Below are positions 1 through 8,473 of a DNA stretch of 64,000 bases, in pieces (the first letter of the stretch is position 1; each line of letters begins with the position of its first letter). The stretch spans positions 1-64,000 of the forward strand of contig NZ_JAFIFD010000013.1 of the NCBI RefSeq assembly GCF_020832205.1. Direction: 5' to 3'. The DNA is from Exiguobacterium sp. (lineage in GTDB: Bacteria > Bacillota > Bacilli > Exiguobacteriales > Exiguobacteriaceae). A model generated the notes under the pieces. The model was not told the DNA's origin and did not search any database. It was given only the letters and a program-made list of their open reading frames with translations. Made by a program: the position numbers and the translations under genes.

Positions 1-45
1 ATTTGCGACAGTCTTAAACGACAATGCCACCATACACAATGCCAC

Positions 46-80
46 GTCCCGCCCACCATGGTGAGCGGGACTTCTTTTAT
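46..80 (+). terminator. Rho-independent terminator-like hairpin
   Basis: Arms at 46-57 and 60-71 are complementary with one mismatch and are followed by a T-rich stretch, so the polarity fits a plus-strand gene lying left of the window. It also sits 5 bases past the potD stop. No T-run follows on the minus strand, so its use by potD is uncertain. Confidence 0.5.
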
Positions 81-1147
81 TTACTCTGCATTTTGAAGCG
101 CAAATACAACTCGTTGTAATACGCGTTCATCCGCTTTCCTAAGTTCTCATATACTTCGAGCTCATCCGTCACATCACTCGACGGGTAGAAACGCTCATCC
201 GTGACGACTTCTTCGTCTAGAAATTCGAGTGCGGCCTGGTTCGGCGTCGAATAACCGACGTAATCCGTATTGCGCGCCGCGATTTCAGCGTCGAGCATGA
301 AGTCGATGAACTGGTGGGCCCCTTCGACGTTCTGAGCCGTACTCGGAATGACGAGGTTGTCGAACCAAAGATTCGTCCCTTCTTCCGGGATGACGTACGT
401 CAACTCTTCGTTCTCGTACATAATCTCCGAAGCATCACCTGACCAAACGACGGCAGCCGCGGCTTCGCGGTTCGCCATGAGCATCTTGATCTCGTCACCG
501 ACGATGGCTTTAATGTTCGGCCAAAGCGTCTCGAGTTTCTTCTCGGCCTCGAGCAACTCGTCTCGGTCAGTCGTATTGAGGGAGTAACCGAGTGAATTGA
601 GCCCGAAGCCCATCACTTCGCGCGTTCCGTCCGCGAGCAAAATATCGTTCTCGAGCGGCATGTCCCACAAGTCGTTCCACGACGTGATCTCACCGTCTAC
701 GAGTTCCGGGTTATACACGATGCCGACCGTCCCCCAAAAGTATGGGACCGAGTACGTGTTCCCCGGATCGAACGACTTGTCGAGGAAACGCGGGTCGATA
801 TTATCGAAGTTTTCGAGTTGCGTGTAGTCGATCGGGATGAGCAAATCGTCCTCAATCATTTTGCTGATGGCATAATCCGACGGGACAGCAATATCGTAGG
901 CCGTTCCGCCTTGCTGGATTTTCGTCAGCATCGCCTCGTTCGAGTCGAACGTTTGATAGATGACTTTCAATCCGGTCTCTTCTTCAAACTCATCAATCAA
1001 CTCTTCATCGATATAATCGCCCCAGTTGTAGACGACGAGCGTATTGTCCCCGCCGAACCCCTGCGCCATGTTGATTTGATAAATCCAAAACAAGATCCCG
1101 AAACTGACGACGACTGGCGCCGTCAACATGATGACTAATTTTTTCAT
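77..1147 (-). CDS. potD: Spermidine/putrescine ABC transporter, substrate-binding protein PotD
   Basis: Extracytoplasmic solute-binding protein that captures polyamines and delivers them to the PotB/PotC channel. The 356 residues begin with a positively charged start and a hydrophobic segment (about residues 4-24). The mature part starts with the family pattern LVVYNWGDYIDEELIDEFEE and continues through PYFWGTVGIVYNP and the aromatic-rich pocket typical of PotD/PotF. There is no lipobox cysteine after the hydrophobic segment, so the protein is probably held by an uncleaved N-terminal anchor or released, rather than being a lipoprotein. It is the last gene of regulator-potA-B-C-D and overlaps potC by 4 bases (ATGA), which implies translational coupling. 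The operon context makes the assignment firm. Confidence 0.93.
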   Translation of the reverse strand: MKKLVIMLTAPVVVSFGILFWIYQINMAQGFGGDNTLVVYNWGDYIDEELIDEFEEETGLKVIYQTFDSNEAMLTKIQQGGTAYDIAVPSDYAISKMIEDDLLIPIDYTQLENFDNIDPRFLDKSFDPGNTYSVPYFWGTVGIVYNPELVDGEITSWNDLWDMPLENDILLADGTREVMGFGLNSLGYSLNTTDRDELLEAEKKLETLWPNIKAIVGDEIKMLMANREAAAAVVWSGDASEIMYENEELTYVIPEEGTNLWFDNLVIPSTAQNVEGAHQFIDFMLDAEIAARNTDYVGYSTPNQAALEFLDEEVVTDERFYPSSDVTDELEVYENLGKRMNAYYNELYLRFKMQSK

Positions 1148-1938
1148 CGTCTTACCTCCTTCGCCCCACGTCGCGCGAGTACATAATACCCGATGACGAG
1201 AAGGAGCGTGAACAAGAACAGAAGCGTCGACAAGGCGTTGATTTCAAGCGAGATCCCTTGACGGGCACGCGAATATACCTCAACGGCAAGTGTCGCGAAG
1301 CCGTTGCCGGTGACGAAGAACGTGACCGCGAAATCATCCAATGAATAGGTGAGCGCCGTGAAGAAACCGGCGAAGATGCCCGGTGTGATATACGGCAAGA
1401 TGACTTTCGTGAGCACATCCCACGTACTCGCCCCGAGGTCGCGTGACGCATCGATGAGCGTCGGGCTCATCTCTTGCAACTTAGGCAGCACGAGGATGAC
1501 GACGATCGGGACCGAGAAGGCGATATGGGCCAACAGTACCGAGTAGAATCCGAGTTGAATGCCAAGCATCGTGAACAAAATCAAGAACGACGCCCCGATG
1601 ATGACGTCCGGGCTGACAATCAACACGTTGTTGAGCGACAGAAGTGACGTCTTCGTATACTTTTGTTTCGCCGTGTAAATGGCGAGCGCCCCGATGACAC
1701 CGAGTACGGTCGAAATCGTCGCCGAGAGCAACGCGATCACGATCGTATTCAAGACGATGATGAGGAGACGCGTGTCCGTGAAGAGTGACTCATACCACTC
1801 GAGCGTGAAACCTTCGAATCCGCTCATCGTGCCGCCGCTGTTGAACGAGTAGACGACCAAGTACAGGATCGGTGCGTACAGGATGAAGAACACCGCCATC
1901 AAATAGAGATTGGCCAATTTGAATTTTTTTCGTTTCAT
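1144..1938 (-). CDS. potC: Spermidine/putrescine ABC transporter permease PotC
   Basis: Inner-membrane permease of the polyamine importer, 264 residues with about six membrane segments. The cytoplasmic EAA loop, which docks onto the PotA ATPase, is seen as the stretch around [22 protein letters not shown] (about residues 160-182). The order potB then potC matches known pot operons. Its start overlaps the potB stop by 4 bases and its stop overlaps the potD start by 4 bases, so the permeases and binding protein are translated as a coupled unit. The start is ATG at 1936-1938, with a GGAG-type ribosome binding site inside the end of potB. Confidence 0.93.
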   Translation of the reverse strand: MKRKKFKLANLYLMAVFFILYAPILYLVVYSFNSGGTMSGFEGFTLEWYESLFTDTRLLIIVLNTIVIALLSATISTVLGVIGALAIYTAKQKYTKTSLLSLNNVLIVSPDVIIGASFLILFTMLGIQLGFYSVLLAHIAFSVPIVVILVLPKLQEMSPTLIDASRDLGASTWDVLTKVILPYITPGIFAGFFTALTYSLDDFAVTFFVTGNGFATLAVEVYSRARQGISLEINALSTLLFLFTLLLVIGYYVLARRGAKEVRR

Positions 1939-2756
1939 CGACGCACCGCTCCTTTCGCACCCCAGTCACGCGTGATGACCATGACGAGCACCATCGCAAG
2001 AATTAAGAACACGGCAATCGTCGAGCCCATGCCCCAGTTTTGCGTGACGAGGAATTGTTGTTCAATCGCCGTCCCGAGCGTGATGACTCGGTTCCCGGCA
2101 ATGAGACGAGTGATCATGAACAGGGACAGCGCCGGGATAAAGACGATTTGAATCCCGGATTTGACGCCGTCGAGCGTCAACGGGAAGATGACACGACGGA
2201 ACGTCGTCCAGTTCGAGGCACCAAGATCGCGCGACGCATAGACGAGCGACGGGGGCAGTTTCTCGATGGCGTTATAAACGGGCAAAATCATGAACGGAAT
2301 AAAAATATAGACCGAGACGAAGACGAAGCTGAAATCCGTGAACAGGATTTGCTGGGTGCCGATCCCGATTGCCTCTAAAAACTGGTTCGTGATTCCGTAC
2401 GTCCCGAAAATCCCAAGGAACGCATATGCTTTCAACAACAGGTTGATCCATGACGGCAAGATGATGAGAAGCAACCATAACTGTTTATGCTTCGTCTTCG
2501 TCAACAAGTAAGCCGTCGGATAGCCGATGAGGAGCGAGAAGAACGTGATTAAAAACGCGTACCAAAACGACGACAGCGTCATCGTCAAATACGTCGGCGT
2601 GAAGAAGTTGCGGTAGTTCTCTAAACTTAAATTTCCTTCGATATCAAAAAACGAGTAATACAAGACAAGGAACAGCGGCGCGATGACGAACAGGGCGATC
2701 CACACCCAATATGTCGTCAAATAGACCGTCTTCGCCGTTTGACTAGTTCGATTCAT
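1935..2756 (-). CDS. potB: Spermidine/putrescine ABC transporter permease PotB
   Basis: Second membrane subunit of the polyamine importer; pairs with PotC. I place the start at the ATG at 2754-2756, giving 273 residues beginning MNRTSQTAK, because a GAGG ribosome binding site (2758-2763) precedes it; the frame stays open further upstream. This start overlaps the end of potA by 14 bases. Six membrane segments are visible, and the EAA loop reads [20 protein letters not shown] (about residues 180-200). The matching EAA loops of PotB and PotC are what the two ATPase subunits contact. Confidence 0.92.
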   Translation of the reverse strand: MNRTSQTAKTVYLTTYWVWIALFVIAPLFLVLYYSFFDIEGNLSLENYRNFFTPTYLTMTLSSFWYAFLITFFSLLIGYPTAYLLTKTKHKQLWLLLIILPSWINLLLKAYAFLGIFGTYGITNQFLEAIGIGTQQILFTDFSFVFVSVYIFIPFMILPVYNAIEKLPPSLVYASRDLGASNWTTFRRVIFPLTLDGVKSGIQIVFIPALSLFMITRLIAGNRVITLGTAIEQQFLVTQNWGMGSTIAVFLILAMVLVMVITRDWGAKGAVRR

Positions 2757-3849
2757 GGGCGACCTCCTCGTACGATTCGAGGCGACGGTCAAACTCTTCC
2801 TCCGTCTCCCCTAGACGCATAACGTGAATCGCTTCTTCGTCGAACGTCAGTCCGATTTTCGATCCGACGACCGATTTCTTCGTCGAGTGGACGAGCCATT
2901 CGTTTCCTTCTTCGTCATAGCAGCAAATCTCATAATGGACGCCACGGAACAGTTGCGAATCGACGTCGACGACGAGTTTTGCCGCGTCCATCGACGTCAT
3001 CTCTAAATCTTCGGGGCGAATGATGACTTCTACGTTCTCGTTGCGGTCAAACCCTTGGTCGACACAGTTGAACGTCTTGCCGGCGAACGTGACGACGTTG
3101 TCCTCGAGCATGACGCCCGGAACGATGTTCGATTCACCGATAAAGTCGGCGACAAAGCGGTTGATCGGTTCGTCATAAATATCCGTCGGCGTCCCGCTTT
3201 GAACGATCTGTCCGTGATTCATGACGAAAATCTCATCCGACATCGCGAGCGCTTCTTCTTGGTCGTGCGTGACGAAAATGAACGTGATGCCGAGACGTTG
3301 CTGAAGTTCACGAAGCTCATATTGCATCTCGGTGCGCAGTTTCAAATCGAGCGCCGAGAGCGGTTCATCGAGCAAGATGACTTCCGGCTCGTTGACGATG
3401 GCACGGGCGATGGCGACACGTTGGCGCTGTCCGCCTGACATCTCATCGATCTCTCGTGACTCGTAGCCGACCAAGTTGACGAACTTGAGCGCCTGCTCGA
3501 CTTTCGTCTTGATCTCTGCTTCCTTCATCTTCTTGATGCGAAGACCGAAAGCGACGTTCTCGAACACGTTCAAGTGAGGGAAAAGGGCATAGTCTTGAAA
3601 CACCGTGTTCACTTGACGTTTGTTCGCCGGCACGTCATTGATCCGCTTCCCGTCAAAGTGAATGTCTCCATGAGAAGCCTCGGTAAATCCGGCGATCAGA
3701 CGGAGAATCGTCGTCTTCCCGCAGCCGGACGGTCCGAGCAACGTATAGAACTTGCCTCGCTCAATCTCGAAACTGATATTTTCTAAGACGACCGTGTCGT
3801 CATAACGTTTCGACACGTTGTCAAAACGGATAATCGTTGCTTCGTTCAT
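2743..3849 (-). CDS. potA: Spermidine/putrescine ABC transporter ATP-binding protein PotA
   Basis: ATPase that powers polyamine import at the inner face of the membrane. The chosen ATG (3847-3849) has a strong AGGAGG site (3856-3861) and gives 368 residues, the usual PotA length. Visible motifs are Walker [10 protein letters not shown] (about 38-46), the Q-loop in [10 protein letters not shown], the signature MSGGQRQR, Walker [13 protein letters not shown] and the switch histidine in FVTHDQEEA. The C-terminal about 110 residues form the TOBE-type regulatory domain (IIRPEDLEM). The frame is open upstream to 3996, but that part lies over the end of the regulator gene and lacks a ribosome binding site. 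Confidence 0.94.
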   Translation of the reverse strand: MNEATIIRFDNVSKRYDDTVVLENISFEIERGKFYTLLGPSGCGKTTILRLIAGFTEASHGDIHFDGKRINDVPANKRQVNTVFQDYALFPHLNVFENVAFGLRIKKMKEAEIKTKVEQALKFVNLVGYESREIDEMSGGQRQRVAIARAIVNEPEVILLDEPLSALDLKLRTEMQYELRELQQRLGITFIFVTHDQEEALAMSDEIFVMNHGQIVQSGTPTDIYDEPINRFVADFIGESNIVPGVMLEDNVVTFAGKTFNCVDQGFDRNENVEVIIRPEDLEMTSMDAAKLVVDVDSQLFRGVHYEICCYDEEGNEWLVHSTKKSVVGSKIGLTFDEEAIHVMRLGETEEEFDRRLESYEEVAHESN

Positions 3850-3865
3850 CTCATTTCCTCCTTGT

Positions 3866-4405
3866 TTATAAATATGAATGTGTCGCCACAACGAGACACT
3901 CACTCTCACCTTCGTAATCGTTGACGAGTTGGTGCGAGTCCGATGCGACGTAGTAAAGGGTTTCCCCCGCCTTGGCGAAATACGTGTGATTCCCAAGCTT
4001 TAAAGCGACCCGTCCCGATAAGACATAGACGAACGTCTCCGCACGTGAAGGCTCGTACCGCTTAAATTCACCGCGCTTAGAGAACGTCAGTAAAATTGGC
4101 TCCATCTCTTTTTCATTCGATTCCGGGATCAGCCACTCGGTCCGGTACTTGCGTTCCTCATCGACGTAAACGGTCCGGTCGTCCTCGGTATAAACGACTT
4201 TTTGAAAGATCTCTTCATCGAAAAACTCTTTCGGAGAACAACCGAGCACTTCCAACAAGTCAAAGAGCGTCTCGAGCGAGGGCGAGCTTAAATCCCGTTC
4301 GATTTGCGAGATGTACCCTTTGCTCAAATCGGTCCGTTCCGCCAGCTCTTCTTGCGTCAATCCGTTTTTGACACGGAGACGCTTCATTTTTTGACCGACT
4401 TCCAA
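3866..4405 (-). CDS. XRE-family regulator with cupin sensor domain, probable pot operon regulator
   Basis: Transcription factor of 179 residues. The N-terminal helix-turn-helix is the XRE pattern [24 protein letters not shown]. The C-terminal part is a cupin barrel ([17 protein letters not shown], then [12 protein letters not shown]), as in PuuR-type regulators that often sense polyamines. I chose the TTG at 4403-4405 because AAAGGAGG precedes it by 8 bases; a TTG 10 codons upstream lacks a ribosome binding site. It is the first gene of the pot operon, 16 bases before potA, with its promoter at 4510-4537. Autoregulation and polyamine sensing are inferred from family and position. Confidence 0.82.
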   Translation of the reverse strand: MEVGQKMKRLRVKNGLTQEELAERTDLSKGYISQIERDLSSPSLETLFDLLEVLGCSPKEFFDEEIFQKVVYTEDDRTVYVDEERKYRTEWLIPESNEKEMEPILLTFSKRGEFKRYEPSRAETFVYVLSGRVALKLGNHTYFAKAGETLYYVASDSHQLVNDYEGESECLVVATHSYL

Positions 4406-4509
4406 GTCGCGTTCCTCCTTTCGACTTTGCGGCAAGTTTAGTGAAAGATGATTCCAACTAAAGAAAGTTTATAAATACTTAACTACAAAGCAAACAAATA
4501 GCGACTTTT

Positions 4510-4537
4510 ATTATAACCAACTGTATCATGTTTTCAA
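4510..4537 (-). promoter_or_regulatory. Sigma-A promoter of the pot operon
   Basis: On the minus strand TTGAAA (4532-4537) and TATAAT (4510-4515) are separated by 16 bases, about 105 bases before the regulator start. The imperfect inverted repeat AAGTTTATAAATACTT (4465-4480) lies downstream in the leader and is a possible operator for the XRE-cupin regulator. Confidence 0.6.
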
Positions 4538-4540
4538 GTA

Positions 4541-4568
4541 AAAAATCACGCCGATTCGGCGTGATTTT
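4541..4568. terminator. Bidirectional terminator after yfhJ
   Basis: A perfect stem built from ATCACGCCGA and its complement with a 2-base centre is flanked by A-run and T-run. It overlaps the yfhJ stop codon and separates yfhHJ from the pot promoter. Confidence 0.75.
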
Positions 4569-4836
4569 AATGGAGGTCGCGTTTAGACATCAGATGCTTG
4601 AATTTTTCGTTTTTCGTTTGGAACAAATGCAACTGGGGCCCGTACGCATCAATTTGTTGGACGACGTATTGAAACGATTTCGCTTCTCCCGGATACGGTT
4701 CGCCGGCGCGGGCAAGCGTCGTTTCAAAATCCTCCCATAGCACTTCGACCCACGTCAACGCTTCAAGCTCGCTGAGGACGTCGTTCTTTTCTTTTAAAAT
4801 CTTGGCCAGACGTTCATACTGCTCAGACCGGTTCAT
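4567..4836 (-). CDS. yfhJ: YfhJ-like WVELL-domain protein
   Basis: Small protein of 89 residues. The central stretch TWVEVLWEDFETTLARAG matches the WVELL signature of the Bacillus YfhJ family, and IDAYGPQLHLF fits its conserved C-terminal half. The function of the family is unknown. The start ATG (4834-4836) overlaps the yfhH stop by 4 bases, so the pair is translationally coupled. In Bacillus these genes also sit in the yfh cluster near recX and yfhF, both found about 7 kb away here. Confidence 0.8.
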   Translation of the reverse strand: MNRSEQYERLAKILKEKNDVLSELEALTWVEVLWEDFETTLARAGEPYPGEAKSFQYVVQQIDAYGPQLHLFQTKNEKFKHLMSKRDLH

Positions 4837-5147
4837 GGCGTCACCTCCGACAACTCAGAGAGCGGAATCGCATGCTCCATCACTTCACCTTCAAACGTCC
4901 CCCACCCCATGACACCGTTGACGAATTTCAAACGGAACGGTCGATTGTTATAGTTGACGATATACGTCGTTCCTGGTTTGAACGACTTCGGATCGACCAA
5001 ATAACTTTCCGCGATGGCGATGCGACGCAACACGACTTCAATCTCGCTCACCATCCCCATCTGCTCGGCTTTGCGCTTCCGTTCATGGAGCGCCCGAATC
5101 TCTTGTTCGAGCTCATACTTCGATAAGTCACTCAATCGTTTTTCCAT
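4833..5147 (-). CDS. yfhH: YfhH family protein (DUF1811)
   Basis: Protein of 104 residues; the start is the ATG at 5145-5147, preceded by GAGGTG at a 6-base distance. The N-terminal half is a charged helix with the family pattern MEKRLSDLSKYELEQEI and RKAEQMGMVSEIEVV. The C-terminal half is a small beta domain (FRLKFVNGVMGWG). This matches Bacillus YfhH closely in length and order. Biochemical role is unknown; it is first in a two-gene unit with yfhJ. Confidence 0.8.
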   Translation of the reverse strand: MEKRLSDLSKYELEQEIRALHERKRKAEQMGMVSEIEVVLRRIAIAESYLVDPKSFKPGTTYIVNYNNRPFRLKFVNGVMGWGTFEGEVMEHAIPLSELSEVTP

Positions 5148-5189
5148 TTCGTTCACCTCACTTGTAGCGTATCAGATTTTCCAAAGAAA

Positions 5190-5227
5190 AGAAAAAGGCG
5201 AAACTGAAACAATGTTCAGTTCGCCTT
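5190..5227 (-). terminator. Terminator of the bmrC-bmrD-rtcB operon
   Basis: On the minus strand a stem of about 13 bp (arms 5195-5208 and 5215-5227) is followed by a T-rich run. It overlaps the rtcB stop codon. Confidence 0.75.
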
Positions 5228-6391
5228 GAAGTTGTATAGCGGTTTGATCACTTGATCGATCGTCACCGCCGGTTCAATATAGCGGACGATTTCTTTCATC
5301 GATTTATAGACGAACGGCGACTCGTCGAGCGTCGACGGCCGAACAGATGTCGACCAGACACCTCTCATCGTCTGTTTGAACTCATTGAAGTCGACGCGTT
5401 TTCGTGCCGCCGAACGAGACATGACACGTCCCGCCCCGTGAGGTCCTGAGAAGTTCCAATCCGGGTTGCCTTTGCCGGTACAGATGAGCGAACCGTCGCG
5501 CATATTCATCGGGATGATGACACGCTCACCGTCCTTAGCCGAGATGGCCCCTTTTCTAAGAATCATCGCCTCGTGGTCGATATAGTTGTGCACCGTATCG
5601 AATTGATCGACGACGTTCCAGTTCATCGCCTCGACAATGACGTCCGTCATGGCGAGACGGTTGGCCGCCGCGTACTGTTGCGCGATGCGGACGTCGTGCA
5701 TATAGTCTTCCATCGCGTCCCCTTCGACGTAGGCAAGGTCACGGAACTTCGAGCGGGCCGCTTTTTCTTGTTCGAGGTACGACAGGATATCGCGTTCTCG
5801 GCCGGCCGCTTTCAAACGTTCAATCTCTTGTTTCACGTCCGCCGTGCTCATCATCTGCTCGATGGCCCGCTGTTGATAGTGATCGGCGATTTGAACGCCG
5901 AGATGACGTGAGCCGGAGTGAATGACGAGAAACGTCCGTCCCCCGTCTTCGTTCACTTCAATGAAGTGGTTACCCGATCCGAGTGTCCCGACGGAACGCA
6001 AGGCGCGGTCGAGTTTGAACGGGGCGCGGACGTCTTCTAACGGGAGCGCCGCCGCATAAGCGTGCGCTGTGTCTCGGATATTCATCCCGCTTGGTACGCG
6101 TTGACGGATGACATCGTCCAATCGTTGAAAATCGATCCGCTTCGCCTTGATTTCCGTGCAGAGCATCCCGCATCCGAGGTCCACACCGACGAGGTTCGGC
6201 ACGACTTTATCGTGAATTGTCATCGTCGTCCCGACGACCGAACCTTTGCCCGCATGCATGTCCGGCATGATTCGAATCGTTGCGCCTTCTGTGAAAGGTT
6301 GGTCGACGAGCGTTTGCAGTTGCGAACGCGTCACGTCGTCCATTCGTTCATTGAACACTTTGGCTTGGTTATACTTTCCGATGATTTCCAT
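5216..6391 (-). CDS. rtcB: RNA-splicing ligase RtcB
   Basis: GTP- and Mn-dependent RNA ligase that joins 2',3'-cyclic phosphate (or 3'-phosphate) ends to 5'-OH ends; it serves RNA repair in bacteria. The 391 residues start at ATG 6389-6391 after AAAGGAG. Visible family motifs are VGVDLGCGM (metal-binding Cys), GSGNHFIEV, HSGSRHLG, and the late SGPHGAGR with the histidine that becomes guanylylated. The longer open frame upstream (to 6568) runs into bmrD and has no ribosome binding site. The gene lies only 13 bases after bmrD, on the same strand, with no terminator between, so it is most likely co-transcribed with the drug exporter. No archease or rtcA gene is nearby. Confidence 0.95.
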   Translation of the reverse strand: MEIIGKYNQAKVFNERMDDVTRSQLQTLVDQPFTEGATIRIMPDMHAGKGSVVGTTMTIHDKVVPNLVGVDLGCGMLCTEIKAKRIDFQRLDDVIRQRVPSGMNIRDTAHAYAAALPLEDVRAPFKLDRALRSVGTLGSGNHFIEVNEDGGRTFLVIHSGSRHLGVQIADHYQQRAIEQMMSTADVKQEIERLKAAGRERDILSYLEQEKAARSKFRDLAYVEGDAMEDYMHDVRIAQQYAAANRLAMTDVIVEAMNWNVVDQFDTVHNYIDHEAMILRKGAISAKDGERVIIPMNMRDGSLICTGKGNPDWNFSGPHGAGRVMSRSAARKRVDFNEFKQTMRGVWSTSVRPSTLDESPFVYKSMKEIVRYIEPAVTIDQVIKPLYNFKAN

Positions 6392-6404
6392 AGGAACTCC
6401 TTTC

Positions 6405-8450
6405 TCAACTGATGGCTTGTTGCTTGCTTTGCAACTCATGCATCCGGGCGTAAACGCCACCGAAGGCGATGAGCGACTGATGGTTACCCCGTTCAATGAT
6501 GTGACCGTGGTCGAGAACGAGGATTTGATCGGCTTCACGAATCGTCGACAATCGGTGGGCGATGACAAACGTCGTCCGCCCTTTCGTGAGTGTCTTGAGC
6601 GCTTCTTGGATGAGCGCTTCCGTCTCCGAGTCGACGCTCGCCGTCGCCTCGTCTAAGACGAGGATGGCCGGATCGAAGACGAGGGCACGGGCGAAGCTGA
6701 TCAGCTGTCGTTCCCCGCTCGAGAGCGAGGCACCGCGCTCGATGACCGGCTCGTCAAGCCCTTGTGGCAGCTGTTTGACGAAGCGGTCGGCACCGACGGC
6801 GGTCAACGCTTGCCATATCCGTTCGTCTGAGATCGTCTCGTCACCGAGCGTCACGTTCGTTTTAATCGATCCTGTAAAGAGGAACGGGTCTTGCAACACG
6901 ATGCCGAGATGGTCACGGACGGCTTGCGTCGGCAGTTTCGTCACGTCCATCCCGTCGATGTTGAGCGTCCCTTCCGACGGGTCATAGAACCGCATGAGCA
7001 AGTTCATGATCGAACTCTTGCCGCTGCCGGTGTGACCGACGAGGGCAATCGTCTCGCCTGGCGATGCGTGGATATCGATATGTTGCAACACCGGTTTTCC
7101 GGCCTCATAGCTAAAGGATACATCTTTAAATTCGACTTCTCCTTTGAAGCGCGGGATCCGTTCCATGGACACGTCTTCGCCTTCTTCGTCGAGCAGTTGG
7201 AACATCCGGTCGGCCGAGACGAGCGCTTGTTGCAATGGTGACAACTGGTTCATGATTTGCGTCACCGGCTCAAAGATTCGTGACACGTAATCGATGTACG
7301 CGTACAAAATCCCGAGTGTGAGCACGCTGCCGGTTCCGAGTGTCTGTGCACCGACGACCCAAATGAGGAGGGCGAGCGCCATGTTGCGGAAGAAGTTGAC
7401 TAAGTTATGCGACATGAGCGCATCGAGTTTCAATAGCTTCCGTCGTGTTTGGAAGTTATCACTGTTCTTCTCGTTGAACTCGTCATACACGAGGTCTTCT
7501 TTCACGTACGATTGGATGATTGGCATCGTCTGAATGCTCTCATTCAACTGGGCGTTCATGTCGGCGACGAGCGCACGGACACGGAAGTTGTTTCGGGTCG
7601 ACAAACGCTGGAACAATTTGATCCAGACGATGACGACCGGGATGATGATGAGCGAGACGAGACCGAGGCGCACGTCTAGGAAGAACATGGCGATCAAGAC
7701 ACCGATCATCATGACGACACTTTGGAAGACGCGCGCGAGCACGCCTAAATACAAGTCGCGAATCGTCTCGGTGTCGTTCGTGACCCGGCTGACGATTTTT
7801 CCGATCGGGGTCTGGTCAAAGTAACGGACCGGGATCGTCTGTAAGTGCCGCATGACGTCGAGACGCATCGTCTTGACAATCGTGTGGGCCGAACGTTGGA
7901 GGAGCATCTGTTGCCCCCAGTTCAATCCGGCCGCGATGAGAAGCAAGACGATATACAGGGCGGATAATGTGAGCACAGCCCGAAGATCCGTCTCATAAAA
8001 CTGGAACACGTCCGCCGACGAGAGCGGGACGATGTTCTCGTACGTCGCCGTCTCCTCACTTCGTGTGATCGTGAGGACACCGCCGTCAACTTCCCGGATA
8101 CCGCCGCTCATGACGGCGTCGGGAACGAGATAATATCCCTCTGCCGTCTGGACGATCGAGACGGGACGGACGATCGGCTCACCGTCGAGTCTCGGTTCTT
8201 TCTCATAAGAATTTCCGTCGAACGTGACGCTTCCGCCCGATTCGACTTGGACCCAATCGCGCTCGATGGCGACGATATGGTCATCGATGATGATTTTGGC
8301 AATATACGGTCCCGCGAGTTCCGCGCCGACCGCTAAAAAGAGTAACAACAGACCGAGGAAAATCGAGCGCTTCACTTGTTTGGCATAGCCGACGAGCGAG
8401 CGGATCGTCTTTTTCCTGCGGACTGGATCTAGTTCATATTGATCGATCAT
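6405..8450 (-). CDS. bmrD: Heterodimeric multidrug ABC exporter subunit, BmrD/YheH type
   Basis: Half-transporter of 681 residues with a six-helix exporter domain and a C-terminal ATPase. The start is ATG 8448-8450, with AAGGGGG upstream. As in Bacillus YheH, there is a long extracytoplasmic insertion between the first two membrane helices (about residues 60-155). Walker A is GHTGSGKSS, Walker B is ILVLDEATASVD with the catalytic Glu, and the signature is the non-canonical LSSGERQL. Paired with BmrC, whose Walker B ends in Asp, this gives the expected one degenerate and one competent ATP site. It follows bmrC by 23 bases and precedes rtcB by 13. Confidence 0.9.
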   Translation of the reverse strand: MIDQYELDPVRRKKTIRSLVGYAKQVKRSIFLGLLLLFLAVGAELAGPYIAKIIIDDHIVAIERDWVQVESGGSVTFDGNSYEKEPRLDGEPIVRPVSIVQTAEGYYLVPDAVMSGGIREVDGGVLTITRSEETATYENIVPLSSADVFQFYETDLRAVLTLSALYIVLLLIAAGLNWGQQMLLQRSAHTIVKTMRLDVMRHLQTIPVRYFDQTPIGKIVSRVTNDTETIRDLYLGVLARVFQSVVMMIGVLIAMFFLDVRLGLVSLIIIPVVIVWIKLFQRLSTRNNFRVRALVADMNAQLNESIQTMPIIQSYVKEDLVYDEFNEKNSDNFQTRRKLLKLDALMSHNLVNFFRNMALALLIWVVGAQTLGTGSVLTLGILYAYIDYVSRIFEPVTQIMNQLSPLQQALVSADRMFQLLDEEGEDVSMERIPRFKGEVEFKDVSFSYEAGKPVLQHIDIHASPGETIALVGHTGSGKSSIMNLLMRFYDPSEGTLNIDGMDVTKLPTQAVRDHLGIVLQDPFLFTGSIKTNVTLGDETISDERIWQALTAVGADRFVKQLPQGLDEPVIERGASLSSGERQLISFARALVFDPAILVLDEATASVDSETEALIQEALKTLTKGRTTFVIAHRLSTIREADQILVLDHGHIIERGNHQSLIAFGGVYARMHELQSKQQAIS

Positions 8451-8473
8451 GAGAGATTCCCCCTTTTCCCGGA

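Noticed and set aside
2757-3996. Long N-terminal extensions of potB and potA frames
   Set aside because: They lack ribosome binding sites and lie over neighbouring genes; the internal ATGs at 2756 and 3849 have good sites and give family-typical lengths.
6392-6568. Extended rtcB start inside bmrD
   Set aside because: The extra 59 residues have no RtcB similarity and the ATG at 6391 has AAAGGAG.
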